A DNA stretch of 64,000 nt from Dipteris shenzhenensis (taxonomy: Eukaryota > Polypodiophyta > Polypodiopsida > Gleicheniales), in assembly GCA_047967505.1 (NCBI GenBank), contig CM106538.1; one strand, given 5' to 3'. The stretch's first letter is position 1; every line of letters starts with the position of its first letter. Both the position numbers and the translations under genes were made by a program. Below the pieces are notes generated by a model. That model searched no databases and was not told the DNA's origin. It worked only from the letters and a program-made list of their open reading frames with translations. Below are positions 34,554 through 46,679 of the stretch, one piece after another.

Positions 34554-36059
34554 AAAATATAATTTTGATTAGCAAATGTATCTCACACAAATTTCTTCAC
34601 ACATGCACACACACACACACACACATGGATACTTCCCCAACTATGAATTTATGTATCCCCGTGAAATCTCCTCTTTACACTCTCTGTTTAACCACCCACC
34701 ACACCAAGCACACTAATCCTCCCATACGTCCTTTAATCCCTTCTCAACCCATGCACTCATTCGCTCCTTACTCCACTTGTGACTTAAACTATTTTTTAAT
34801 TATCTAAGAATCCATATTGTATGTAACTATGATGTTCTAACACTTAGTTTGTTTGGATGGTGGCAAGTAAGTGGACCCTGACCTTGGGACCTGGACTGCC
34901 TGAGGATTCAACATCTTTTTTCAATATTGTGTTTGTCGAAATTAATATTATTAAAAATTCATAATTTTGGTGGAAATTTTTGCAAACTCTAGTTGTTGCA
35001 TTTTTCAGCTTAGATGTCTCAAACATTTTTTCCTTATATGTTCCCCTTTTTAACTTATCCAATTGATGGACTTCATTGTATGGCTCAATTATTAATGGAC
35101 TTTTTAATCTAAACACAAACTTTGATTTCCCAACTAGCCTTTGGTCGGGCTAGTGCCATACAATTAATCACATCCATTGGATAATTCTTTAGCATGAATA
35201 ATCTCTAGTCAATTTGTGGTCTGCATTATTTTTTACTAACTTTTATATATTTTTTATAGAAGTGGTTTACGCATTTACTATTGGCATCATTTTTTCATTT
35301 TGACAATGATCATACATATCCACTTTTAATCGCTTATTATCGTAGTACATGGTGTACTCCCCACCATGTGATCTTACCCTCTAGGTTGGGTGTGTGCCAC
35401 ACACACACACACACTCAAAGAAAAAAAAAATTAGTAAATATATCTCACACACAAAAACACTTTTTTCTTTATACATACACACACACACACACACACACAT
35501 GTATACTTCCCTAACTATTAATTTTTGTAGCCTCATGAAATCTCCCCTTTACACTCTCTGCTTAACCACCCCACACACAAAGCACAATTATCATGCCATA
35601 CATCCTCTAATCCCTTCTTAACCCATGCACCCATTCACTCTCTCACTCCACGTGTGAAACTATTTTATTATTATCTAAGAATCCATATGGTTGTCTATAT
35701 TCCTATGTAAAGTGATAATAAGCTTGGAAAACATGCATTATCTATCTATCCAGATGTAACTATGATGTTCTAACACTTAGTTTGTTTGGATGGTGGTAGG
35801 TGAGTGCACCCTTACCTTGGAACCTGGACTGCATGAGGATTCGACATCTTTTTTCAATATTGTGTTTGTCAAACTTAATATTATTAAAGATTCATATTTT
35901 GGGTGGAAATTTTTGCAAACTCTAGTTGTTGCATTTTTCAACTGAGATGTCTCAAACAGTTTTCCCTTAGATGTTCCCCTTTTTTAAATTTTTACTCAAT
36001 TGATGGAATTAATTGTATGGCTCAATTATGGATGGGACTTTTTTATCTAAACACACACA

Positions 36060-39000
36060 CACATGGACACACAAAATACATCAACTCAATTCCTAGAACT
36101 ATCCTAGATACTCTGGCTCATGATGGGCACGAATTGATGAGCCTCCTAAGTTGAGGCTCTAAAATCTTCATACATTTTATTGGGATGAATTTGGGGGTCC
36201 ATGGTCGAAAAATTCAAAAACCATTTTTAGTATTATTGTTGACTATGTTGATGTTGCCCTCTCATGTTGGGATGCAGTCCCCTGGATACCACTGGCTTGA
36301 TCAAAATTATAGCCATCAAGCATGTGTGGTGACTATATGGATCATGTTGTACCACTTGGATGTTCGTGATCAAGAATTTAGGTTCCGTCATTTCCTCATT
36401 CCTTAGTATTTTAATGTTAGAATTGAAATTGAAATACATACCATCAAGGGCATTGGCACTACTAAGTCACATTTTGAGTATGACAAAAAGAAATTTGTGA
36501 TGTTGCATCCACTCATACATAGCATGATGTGGGGGAATGTGGGGCATGACCATGTTTCAAGTGAAATCTTTCGAGCGCTTGAGCAAAGGGAAAAAAAAGC
36601 TTCCAACTCTATAAAAATATGGCAAAAATGGATTGGAAGAAATCATAGTTTCACTTAGAAATATGCAAAGTATTATAGCAATGCCTAATTTATACAAAAT
36701 CTTTACATGAATATTTTGGGATGGTGAATAACATAATGGGACATTGGAGAGACTACTACATCACTTGCAATTTTCTTTTATTTGTTAACTAGAACTTTAG
36801 TGTGGGTTGTAGTGAGCTCTAGTTGTAGGCCTTGGTTTTTCTTCATGTACTCTTTCCATCCTTTTTCAATTTTCTAAATCTCTACCTTCCTCATGTAGAG
36901 TTTATCCCTCGGGGCAATGTTTTTGTTAAAAACCATGCAACATGTGCAAGCAAGCACACATGTAAAAATACCCCTGTAGTTAAGATTTACATTTTTTTCT
37001 ATAATCATTGTCCACTCTTCTGTCTATATGCATGTTAAAATTTTAAATTTAAAGCTACACTTGATTCATGTACATACCATAGCTATAGACTAATGTTTTA
37101 AATCCCCCTCCTATTTGTAAATGGCCCATAAGTCCCCCAAATCTAAAAATCCCCTTTCTTTAATGAACCTCATATGTTACATGTTGTACAAAGTGGCACC
37201 TCAGGTGTTCATTGTCCATGCCTCTTGCCTCTACTTTATAGGCTTGTGAACAACCATGTACATGTATTGGAGGAACCATGTACATTCATTGGAGGCATTC
37301 CCCTTACTTGATGTGAATTCACCAAGCTCTATATTCATCATGCTAAGCATTTATGATGTTAGAGGCATGGCCTTTGAGTGGGCTACTATGTCGAATTATG
37401 GAGAGAAATCTAGTGCTGAGCTAGGATTTCCCAATGTCTCAAAGCCAAAAGGCTACTTCAAAAATGTTGGATCTATATGGGAATAGCTACTTTAAAGATT
37501 CTGAATTTATATAGGAATGGTTGCATAGGAGGGAAAATCAACCAGAGGCTAGGGTTGTGGATGCATGAACTTGCTTGGATGATACAGCCCTTAAGGTTAG
37601 GATAAATAACTTGATGTATATGGGTTAAGGTTGATGCTTACTATTGAGTCATCAAGGGGCTACAGGTTCACATGTCGATCAGTAAACAAGCCATATGCAA
37701 GATTGGTTCCACTTCATTATCCCTCTGACACATTCTCCTAATGTTATCTTTTCCCTTGATTAAAATAGCTCAAGCTATTATGTGGATTGATGAGTAAATG
37801 AGCCTTATGCGAGACTGGTTCCCACTTCATTTTCCCTCTGTGACTTCATCACTCAAATGATGATGGGGGCTTGTACCAAGGGGGGGATTCATTATGTGCC
37901 TTGGAAGAAAATTTATTACAAGCTATTTCTGGTATCCAAGCAAGTCGTTCAATGAAATGGATAAAGGACGGCTTGATCATCTACATAAAAATGAAATGGC
38001 TTACCAAAAGATGATGCCTAAACTTCTTGATTCCATAAACCAATGATATTGGCATAGTTATTTTCAACATCATTTAGCTATGTATTGGCAAAGCACATTG
38101 GATATTCAATGCCAAATTCACCTAGTTAATTGAGGACACATCCTTTGGCATAATTGGATGTATCAATATGCATGTTGAGCTCAATCTTCCAATCTAGGTG
38201 GTTGATAAGGAGCTCATTTAGATTTTGGGATGACTTTTTACATACTTCATTCTGCTCAAAGACAATGAAGAGATGGTATATAGACTCATTTTAAGTGGAA
38301 AAGTAGGATGAATGGGCCTATAGTAACCCACATTAGGCTTACTAGCCTAAATTTATTGATATCTTTTATGTGAGCCTAATAGCAATGAAGAATTATCAGT
38401 TATATTTTTTCTTCTTTGGGAAATTTATAAAGATATCCCTTAGTGTTCAGCTAAATCTTGGCTTAGTAAACCATCTTAGGGTTTATGGCTCTTATGTGAT
38501 CATCACAACTCTTCCTGTAGGTTAACAATCCTAGATTACACATACATTTGAAAAAAGAGTCCAAAATATCATCTTTAGCCACCCATAATTGTTGAACAAT
38601 CTTTTGGCATCATTAAATGATATACGTTCTCAACATCACTCAGATGCTTCAACCATAGTGATCATACTTTGGGAGCTGACTAATAGAAAGCTTGATACAT
38701 AACTAGCATGCATTCACTATGGATTTGTCACATGTACAAGCCTTGAAGACTATTTCTTCCATCAAATAAAAAGGGTTTCTTACCATCAAATAGTGTAGGA
38801 TTGAACAATAAGACCCATGACTTTTTAGCATCCTTATGCACCAACATAATTTTCTGTCCCTAGTTCCCTTCAATATTTATATAGAAAGATTGCTCTAATT
38901 TTGAGATTTATCTAGTAGTTCACTTCTTCTCTTTATACTTATATAGCAGTCTCTCTTGCTCTTCGATAGTTACATAGCAAGCTGCTCCCACTTTTCAATA

Positions 39001-40689
39001 GTTGGATACCACATTAACTAGCTTCATACATCATCCCATCTAGTATGCTATGGCATCATGGACAGCCTCATGCTTGCACAATTTGGTAGACATTACTACC
39101 TTAGATATTCCTTTCTAGTTTTAGAGCTAGATTCCCACAAAAGGATGTCTATGTGCATTTGATTGAAATCAAAATGCTTGGCAATATCAAGCATCGGCAT
39201 GTTGTTAGATTTCTTCTAGCAATGACACAAATGTATTTTTGTACAAGTACATGCCTAATCATTTTAGGAATTCTCACTTCCTTTTAAGTGCTAGTAATCA
39301 AAATTATCATGAATTTCCACCTCAAATGCAAATGCTTGGTAATATTAGACATTGATTTCACATTTAAGCACCAATTATGTTATGGAAATTATATTTCTTA
39401 CACCACTTGCAAGGGATATGATATTATAGAATCGTGTTGACTATGGCAAATGTGGATGCTTTGCATAGTTTAGTTGGGGACGGTTGATTGGACTTGTGTT
39501 TTGCCGATCGGTATTGTGGGTAATTCCATGTTAATAGTTGTGTTGCTAACATGACCGGTATTATTGCAATTGGACATATTGTGCATTTTAATGTTTATAT
39601 ATCAAACATAACTATGTTGGGATTAGTTAGTTGATGATTCACCAATTGATTATTACTAACAAAATTGGTGTATTGATTATAGATGGTGAGTTGGATACCG
39701 AGGAACCTAAGCAATAATTATCATGTCAAAATTGATCGAATCTCTTGGGGCCTTTTCTGCGTGCAGTCCCTCAACATGCTTTTATTGTGGGAAAGGTTCA
39801 CTGCCATCTCTTGAATTCCATGTTGATGGTTGTTTTCCCTTACTACTAGGATGCTCATTCTTGTAATCTATGCAAATAGCCTATATGCACAATGTTACTA
39901 ATGATACTATGTGGAATGTTAAGTGAACCGAGCATCACTAACTTACAACCATTGTAACGTGGATGAAACATATGGAGATGCATGCAAAATGAACATTAAA
40001 TAACATGAACATAATTTGAAGGAAAAGTAAATTTGAATTAGATGTGGCTCTAGGCTCAATTACAAAGCCTAAGTCTATGTGCTATGTGCATACACCTTGC
40101 CTTAGCACAATAGCATAGTATGCACCTCAGGGGGTTCACCTCATAGAATTTTAGTGTACCACATGCATTCAAAAGGAGGGAAATTTTAATAGGTTTACAG
40201 TACCAGGAGGGGTTTTTTAATTCAACCTTATAAAAAAAGCTGTTAGTTCATAAGCAAAGAAGGGTGGTTTTATTGGGGGGGAAGTCTTAATTGAGGTTTT
40301 TTTTAATACCCCTTGAACTGATGTGATACATAGGTTTTTTTAGTCATGCACCCCCCGAGGTATGCACTCAACTGTGACTCCTTTGAGCTCCTCTCTCACT
40401 CAACGTCTAGCCTTTGCTTAGTCATTATTGCCCCTATTTAAGGATGTGTGTAGCCTCTGCTTATGATCTAACAACCATTCCTCACACTAGCTTCTTGCTT
40501 CGCGTTACCCCTACCAATTGCCATGTGGACCTTGGCTTGTAACCCCACGACTTGACTGCCACCTTGAACACGTCCAAGGAAAGTCCTCATGGTATTTCTG
40601 GGGATTAATACTCATTGAAACTTGTCTTGGACCAAGTCCTCACAATCTTCACCCTAGAGGGTGCTTGGGTGAGGAGCTACTAGAGACCA
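36060..40689. other. Intergenic DNA without a recognised gene
   Basis: AT-rich, with no domain I recognise apart from a weak open stretch at 36,185-36,658 (listed separately). Some frames look like worn transposon sequence, but none has a diagnostic motif. Confidence 0.4.
36185..36658 (+). pseudogene. Unrecognised open stretch with one stop
   Basis: One reading frame stays open from 36,185 to 36,658 except for TAG at 36,404-36,406. The second half (KGIGTTKSHFEYDKKKF, then a Lys/Glu-rich tail ending SIKIWQKW) looks protein-like, but I do not recognise a family. It lies directly after the satellite array ends. It may be a remnant of a transposon gene, or it may not be coding. Confidence 0.25.
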
Positions 40690-41284
40690 TGTTAGAAATC
40701 AATGCACCCATCTTGTGAGCTACCCAATTGGAGGGAACAAAGGGGCATATGATTGTGAGGGTGAGGGGACATGATTATGGGTTGTATACCAGTAGCACAT
40801 ACATGCTAAAAGGAGGCTAGAATATGCAAGGAAACATGCCCTTGTGTGCCCCTTGGCAGCCTTTAATATAGCTACCCAAGGGAGCCATTTTGAGGCAAGA
40901 AGTGGCTAACTTGAAGGTATGTAGGCCCTAGACTGACCAATAAAGTTGGCTAGGATCTAGTCCTTTTAGCCCCTTATATAAAAATTTCCTCTCCATTTTG
41001 GCATCAGCCATAGCACCACTGAAGCCCTCACGTAGGTAGTGTGGACTAGTGTATAATTCTAGATACATAACCACCTCTTGCTAGATATTTTGTGCTCACC
41101 CTGTGCTAGGTTTTGCCCACCGTTTGGTGGAGCAATACATCTAATATTCTGTCTCTTGTATATGCTATCTATACTCTATTTATTGAGTGAGATTCTACTG
41201 CCTAGTTTGCATCATTGAGTGAGTGAGGCTAAGCTATTCATAGAGGTTGAGAGGTTAGAGTGATTCTACCCCTTATTTCCAACA
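40690..41284 (+). repeat. 5' LTR of the copia element
   Basis: It begins TGTTAGAAA and ends TTTCCAACA, terminal inverted repeats matching at 8 of 9 positions. A TATA box (TATATAAAA) lies at 40,975-40,983. It is followed by a degenerate primer-binding site (TCATATCAGAGTGC from 41,285). Confidence 0.8.
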
Positions 41285-41298
41285 TCATATCAGAGTGC
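41285..41298 (+). promoter_or_regulatory. Degenerate primer-binding site
   Basis: TCATATCAGAGTGC resembles the copia initiator-tRNA-Met site TGGTATCAGAGC with several changes, immediately after the LTR terminus. Confidence 0.7.
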
Positions 41299-41397
41299 GG
41301 TTCTCAGCTCTAGACATTATTACATTTGAAGGAAGGAGTTCTTCTTCAGAAAAGAGACTCCAATTCACAAGGTTTGTAGAGTTCTGTGTGAAATTTT

Positions 41398-42300
41398 ATG
41401 ACAGATAAGTCAAAGTCAAAAGCCTCTTGTGCCGCTACTCTTCATACTCCCACTGCTAGTCATGTTCCCTCTTATACATCCCTAACTTTGGAGAGTCTAA
41501 GAAGCTAGATGGGACAAATTACCCCATCTGAAAGGTAAAGATACGAAGTCACCTTGTGGCTCAAAAGTTGTGGAAGCTCACAATAGGAGTCAATGCAAGT
41601 CCAAAGGATGTTATAGATAACAAGGGAAGGATTTGGTGCCAATGGACAAAGGTGAACTCAAAGCATGGGAGGATAGTGATGCCTAGGCCCTTGATGTAGT
41701 CATAGGGATGATGGAAGACTCTGTGATTCCTCATATCAAGATGGTTGAAACATTAGTGGAGGCATGGACCAATTTGAAGGAACTGTAGAAGATAGGTAAC
41801 ACCTCTCATATACTAACCCTACAGCACCATCTCTTCAATTTGGGCATGGATGAAGGAGAGTATATACATGACCACTTAAACGAAAGTCAAAGTGGTAAGG
41901 GATCAACTAGCTTTGGTTGGTCAGAAGGTGGGCACCTGTCACCTAGCACTATTGACACTTGGGAGTTTGCCACATAGCTTCAAGGGATTTGACACCACTG
42001 TGATGGCAAGACAAAGGAACAAGCCTATCACATTTAAAGAGCTTGGACCCTTGCTATTATTAGGAAGAATCTTGGGAGAAGTGAACAAGGGCAATGATAA
42101 AGAACTTCTGGCAAAGGACAAGCCCGGCAAGGGCAAGTCTAAGGACTCCAAATGCAAGGCTGACAACTCAAAATAGAAAAAGAAGGTAAAATGTCCTATT
42201 GTGAAACAAAAGATTGTCAAAAGAAGAAGGCAGATCAAAAGAAAAAGAAGGAGTCCCATAGTAAGAAGGAGCCTAAGATGGACATAGCCAATGTCACTAC
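41398..42300 (+). pseudogene. copia gag (broken)
   Basis: Starting at ATG 41,398 the frame gives MTDKSKSKA and then LDGTNYPI, followed by a stop where a Trp is usual, then KVKIRSHLVAQKLW. Further UBN2-like segments follow in shifted frames (VEAWTNLKEL; LGSLPHSFKGFDTTVMARQ at about 41,955-42,010). A Lys-rich region and a damaged zinc knuckle (SYCETKDCQKKKADQ at about 42,194-42,238) end it. The knuckle has lost the Gly-His part of its CCHC pattern. It is related to the knuckle region at 63.7 kb. Confidence 0.8.
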
Positions 42301-42556
42301 TGGAGAGCTTTTCTTGGCCATAGAGCATTGCTCTGCTCACATTGCGAGTGAACACAAGGAAGATTGGTACTTGGATAGCGGCACCTCAAAACACATGTCC
42401 AACAAGCAGGAGTGGTTTAATACCATGGAGGGAACTCATCTTGACTCAAATGTGGCCATGGTGGATATCTCAACATGCCTTGTGAAGGGGGTTGGCAGTA
42501 TTTTGTTCATCACCACATTGGGAAAAGACTATGAGTCAGATGTTAGTACTCTTTGA
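42191..42556 (+). pseudogene. copia aspartic protease region
   Basis: The open stretch from 42,191 contains EDWYLDSGTSKHMS at about 42,359-42,400. This is the Ty1/copia aspartic protease active-site motif (DSG, usually DSGAS or DTGAS). In an intact element it cuts the gag-pol polyprotein. The frame ends at 42,556 before the rest of the protease is complete. Confidence 0.85.
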
Positions 42557-42639
42557 TAATGGGAAAGTCACCACCATCACTTCCAAGAAAGACAAATAGT
42601 GGTAGCCCAAGGTGTCGAGGTGAATGGCTTATACCGGGG

Positions 42640-43705
42640 TTAAATGCTCTAGTTGTTCACATGGGCACTCCAAATTGTGGCATGAAAGGGTTGGTCATGT
42701 CAATTATGGTACTCTAGTAGAAATGAACAAGTTCCAAATTGTGGCATGAAATTTTTGGTCATGCCAATCATGGTACTCTTATAGAAATGCACAAGTCCAA
42801 AATGGTGGAGGGACTTCCACCTATCAAAAGTGCAAAGAAAGTCTACATGGCTTGCTTGGAGGGAAAACAACACTAGGAGCCATTCCCACAAGAGGCTACA
42901 TCGAGGGCCAAGGGACCACTGGAATTGATCCACTCCTACACTTGTGGAACAATGTCAACAAGATCATTTGCAGGGTCTAGGTATACTCTTCTATTCATGA
43001 ATGATTTTAGTCAGATGACTTGGATATACTGCTTGGCCAAGAAGTCTCAGAAATTTGAGAAATTGAAAGAATTGAAAGGCCAAGGTAGATAAGAAAACAT
43101 TCCACATTGATCGAGGGGTGGAGTTCACCTCCACTGAATTCGATACTTATTGTAAGAAGCACGAGATCAAGCATTAGCTTACATGTACTTGCACATCTCA
43201 GTAGAATGGAGTTGTTGAGTGAAAGCATCAAAACAGTTATAGAGATGGGATTGACCATTGTTAGAGGGGAGATCTCTTGAAATCTAACTAGGGTGAAGTA
43301 GTGAATACTGCAATTCACATCCTCAATAGGATTAAGACAAAGGCTGTTGCAGATATGACACCCTATGAAGCATATTATGATAAGAAGCTCACCATCTCTC
43401 ATCTCAAGATTTTTGGATCTGATGCATTTGTACATGTGCATAAACATGATAGGACAAAGTGGGATTCCAAGAGTAGGAAGTGCATCTTTATTGGTTACTG
43501 TGAAGAATCAAAGGGGTATCACCTCTTTGACCCGGCGAAGAGACAGATATTGATCAGTAGGGACGTGGTCTTTGAAGAAACCTTGTCTCAAGTAGAGGAA
43601 GAGGTCATCAAAGTTCCCAAAGTTCTGACATCCAAGTTGACCATTGAAGAGGCACCAACAGCTGAAGATCCCAAGGAACTAGAGGAAGAGCAAGATGCAC
43701 CATAG
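42640..43705 (+). pseudogene. copia integrase (broken), with internal 64-bp duplication
   Basis: The pre-integrase HHCC zone (LWHERVGHVNYGTL) begins near 42,676 and is duplicated with a 64-bp period (42,670-42,797), which shifts the frame. The core is spread over several frames with stops. The C-terminal part is open from about 43,301 to 43,705 and contains TPYEAYYDKKLTISHLKIFG, then CIFIGYCEESKGYHLFDP and SRDVVFEE, all standard for Ty1/copia integrase. Confidence 0.87.
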
Positions 43706-43859
43706 CCACCCCCGAAATCAAAATCCTATGATAGGAAGTTACCGATGTGGATCTAAAGACCTTGCAAGATTCTTGGGTCATGAACATTCTTGTGTCAAGT
43801 TTAGGAGCTTGTTGTTCATGACACAATGTGTCTACACCCTTAGCCAACTTTGCCTTGGT

Positions 43860-44690
43860 GGCTCAACTCTATGAGCCATGGACCTTTGAGGAGGAAAAAG
43901 ATATACCGGAGTGGCAGGCTGCCATGAAGGCAGAGATGGTACCAAGTGGGAGTACAAGCTAAAGTTCAAGTTTGATGGGAGCTTGGAAAAATGTTAAGTA
44001 CGATTGGTGGTAAAAGGCTATGCTCAGTCAGTAGGCCTTGGTTTCGATGAGAATTTTGGCCCCATAGCCCAGATGGTCACTATTTGGAAAGTGAATGCAT
44101 TGGCTGCCCATCACAAATGGTTCATATTCCAGTGCACATGAAATTGACATTCTTGAATGAGACATTGGAGGAGGAGGTATATGTTGATCGACCACGTGGT
44201 TTTCGAGTTCCTAAAGAAAGCATTGTAAGAGCTGAAGGAGGACCTAAGACCATGGTACCAGCACATCGATGTATTCTTCTTAAATATTGGGTTGAATCAA
44301 AGCCCATTAGACGCAAACCTCTGTCTCTTCTCAGAGGGGCTAAAAGGTTGGTTTCGATCCTATATGTTGACAATGTGATGACCATATTAGGAAGATCTCT
44401 CAAGTCAAGAAGCTACTCATGGAGGAGTTTGAGATGATAGATTTGGGATCCCTCCATTACTTCCTTGGGATCAAGATTAGGTAGAACAAAGACAGCATCT
44501 TCATCTCAATGGAGAAAAACTATCAAGAGATACTAAAGCGGTTCAAGAGGATAGACTACAAGGATGATGTGACATCAATGGAGATCGAGAAGTAGTTCAG
44601 CATACATGACTCTTCAGATCTTGTAGATGCCAGCAGGTATCCATGGTTGGTGGGCAATCTTCTTTATCCAAGCAACACAGACCGGACGCT
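43860..44690 (+). pseudogene. copia reverse transcriptase (broken)
   Basis: Pieces in alternating frames match the Ty1/copia polymerase: EPWTFEEEKD..EWQAAMKAEM (about 43,876-43,935), LVVKGYAQSVGLGFDENF (about 44,005-44,058), TFLNETLEEEVYVDRPRGF (44,146-44,202), SPLDANLCLFSEGL, and SILYVDNVMTI (about 44,356-44,388) in place of the usual YVDD box. The last recognisable segment is YPWLVGNLLYPSNTDRTLYK at about 44,638-44,697. RNase H is missing. Confidence 0.87.
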
Positions 44691-44815
44691 GTACAAATAG
44701 CCTAGCTAACGTCTTCATTAATAGGAATAAAATGAGCCATCTTGGTCAACCTATCCACAATTATCCACATGGACTTATGATAATACATTCTCAAAAGGAA
44801 GAATCAAAAGTGATT
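44690..44815 (-). pseudogene. Ty3 (chromovirus-type) integrase fragment
   Basis: The reverse complement reads SMWIIVDRLTKMAHFIPI, the conserved start of the Ty3 integrase core containing the first catalytic Asp. It abuts the end of the copia reverse transcriptase without a visible LTR. It differs in type from the adjoining integrase at 44,990-45,690, so it is probably a separate fragment. Confidence 0.8.
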
Positions 44816-44989
44816 GTATTAGAGAGGATTGTGGATAGGAGAGCATTTCACAATGTATCAGTGATGATATGCCTTCCTTTGCCTTTGAATTACTTGTTCA
44901 AATCATGCCAATTGAACTTTGAGTTCATCTAATTTTGCTAGCTATTATAGTCTTCTATTAGTAGCTTCTTATTTTCCAAACTAGTTCTT

Positions 44990-46060
44990 AGGAGCTATTC
45001 GTAGAATTGGGACCAAGTATTCCATGGCACCAGTGCTTCCAACCCATAATCCATCTGAAAAGGTGTTAGATTTGTTATGACCTTGTAGGTTGTCTTGTAT
45101 GCCCAAAGGGAAGCATTGAACTTGATGTCCCAATCACATCGATGTCGTTGCTGATCGTTTTTAGGAGAATGGACTTCAAAAAACCTTGTTTGTTGATTTT
45201 GCTTGGCTATTGCACCTCAGGTAATAGGTTTTTGCTACTTGGTATATTATCATGAATTCCTTGACAAATAAGCTAAGCACTTCATTCTTGAAGTGTGTTC
45301 CTTGGTCACTAACAAAGTTAATTGGACATCCATATCTATAAATGGCATTCTTGTAGATGAATTAGGTTGTGCTCCAAGCTGAGTTGTCTTGCAATGCCTT
45401 TGCCTCTACCCAATTGGTCACATAGTCTATGGCTATGATGATGTAATTATTCTATGTTTGTTGAGTAGGCTTCTTAAAGGGTTTCACGAAGTCTCGTCCC
45501 CATTGCTAAAAGGGTTCCCAATTGTGGTAGCATAGTCTATGGCTATGATTATGTACTTGTTCTATGTTTGTTGAGTAGAAAGCATAAAGGGTCCCATGAA
45601 GTCTAGTCCCCATCACTGGAAGGATTCCCATGGGGAGCTCAAATATAGGGGCATGTGATGTTGATATAGAAGCCTCCATGTCCTTTAACATACATCATAA
45701 TTTATTGAGTACAATTTAAGGTCTGCTACCTAGTCCACAATGCTATCTGTACAAAGAAAATGTGGAATGGATCCGATTTACTCTCGGCATTCGGCTTCTT
45801 ATAATCCACACATACTGAAAGCGTCCCATTTTTATTTGGGACCATCACAATTGGGAAGATCCAACCACTCTTATCAATTGTGTAGATGAATCTTGCTCTT
45901 ATCAACTAGTCAAGCTCAGCCTTTACCAACTTGGAATAGTTGGGGTTCATTTGATATCTCTATTGGCACATTGGTTTGGCATCCATAAATAAGGGGATCT
46001 TGTGTTGATATATCTCAAGAGGAACACCTCTTAGGCTTGTGTATCTCCATGTAAATAGAT
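44990..46060 (-). pseudogene. Ty3 (non-chromovirus-type) reverse transcriptase and integrase, internally deleted
   Basis: Read on the minus strand. The reverse transcriptase finger region is at about 46,060-45,765 (LRGVPLEIYQHKIPLF, then NPNYSKLVKAELD, GWIFPIVMVPNKNGTLSVC and VDYKKPNA). The palm domain and RNase H are deleted. The integrase follows at about 45,690-44,990: IIAIDYVTNWVEAKALQDNS, then GCPINFVSDQGTHFKNEV, and DWDIKFNASLWAYKTTYK with TPFQMDYGLEALVP. The DYVTxWVEA form is typical of Tat/Athila-like elements. Multiple stops make it inactive. Confidence 0.85.
45421..45629 (-). repeat. 109-bp tandem duplication within Ty3 integrase
   Basis: Copies 45,421-45,520 and 45,530-45,629 both start CATAGTCTATGGCTATGAT and end GATTCCCA or GGTTCCCA. 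They encode the same start of the integrase core (YIIIAIDY) twice. 109 is not a multiple of three, so the duplication also breaks the frame. Confidence 0.85.
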
Positions 46061-46679
46061 CTTTGAAGCCAGTGAATAGAGCCTTTATCTAGTTGAGCTA
46101 TGCTATTGTAACTTTTTGACTTACCCTTTACATCCAAGGTTCTTCTTTTGTGCTTAGGTTCAACTCTTGTGTTGGCTCAGGGAGACCAAAATTTCTATGT
46201 CTAGTCGATTGATCTCATCTTTGGCTTGGCCAATTTTATTTCTCACCTTTGACTTGGCCAATTTTTTTTCTCCCATTACATCTTCAAAAATAGTGCTTGG
46301 GGTGGAAGTGTTTCTAATATGCTAGCTACTCTTCTCTTTGTCTTTGCTTGATTTTGATTGCCACGTAGAAAACACTATTGTGTATGAAGCAGGTAACATT
46401 GCACACAAATGATAACTAAATGGAATATTCCTATATAAAAGAAAAAAATTGATTCCTTTTTTATGAGATTTAAAAACACTATTGCATAGTATCATTATGG
46501 AAACAAAACATGCAAAAAAGAGGCCTACATTAAAAATATTTTTCTTAGATAATCTAAAAATCATCAATATTTATCTAATTCTAAAAAGTTGGGAATTTTT
46601 TTAATAGAATGATATTATGAAAAAGATGAAATTTTTTGTATAGCTACACAACCAAAAAGTGCACATGAACTCTCTCACT

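Larger units (their letters stand above)
26770..36055. repeat. Tandem satellite array, about ten monomers of 0.8-1.1 kb
   Basis: A landmark in every monomer, the GGTAAGTGGACCCTGACCTC-like segment, falls near 26,897, 27,892, 28,880, 29,886, 30,697, 31,797, 31,975 (partial), 32,950, 33,945, 34,863 and 35,795. Each full monomer then carries AATATTGTGTTTGTCAAACT, TTGTTGCATTTTTCAACTTA, ATCCATTGGATAATTC, a hairpin (CCACATGGTGGG and its complement), two CA-rich tracts, and CACACCAAGCACA before CTAGGTAAAGCGATAA. Monomers differ by many substitutions and indels. There is no coding capacity; apparent frames come from CA runs. The array starts near 26,770 and stops inside a monomer at about 36,055. Confidence 0.93.
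40690..44690 (+). mobile_element. Ty1/copia retrotransposon, 3' end missing, heavily mutated
   Basis: A 595-bp 5' LTR (40,690-41,284), a mutated tRNA-Met primer-binding site and the order gag, protease, integrase, reverse transcriptase identify an autonomous-type Ty1/copia element on the plus strand. Every domain carries stops or frameshifts. The sequence ends abruptly near 44,690, where it meets a minus-strand Ty3 integrase fragment, so RNase H and the 3' LTR are lost. Confidence 0.88.

Noticed and set aside
26890-36055. CRISPR-like or gene-like reading of the repeated region
   Set aside because: Repeats are about 1 kb, not short repeats with unique spacers, and the DNA is clearly plant nuclear. 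Open frames are short and CA-derived.
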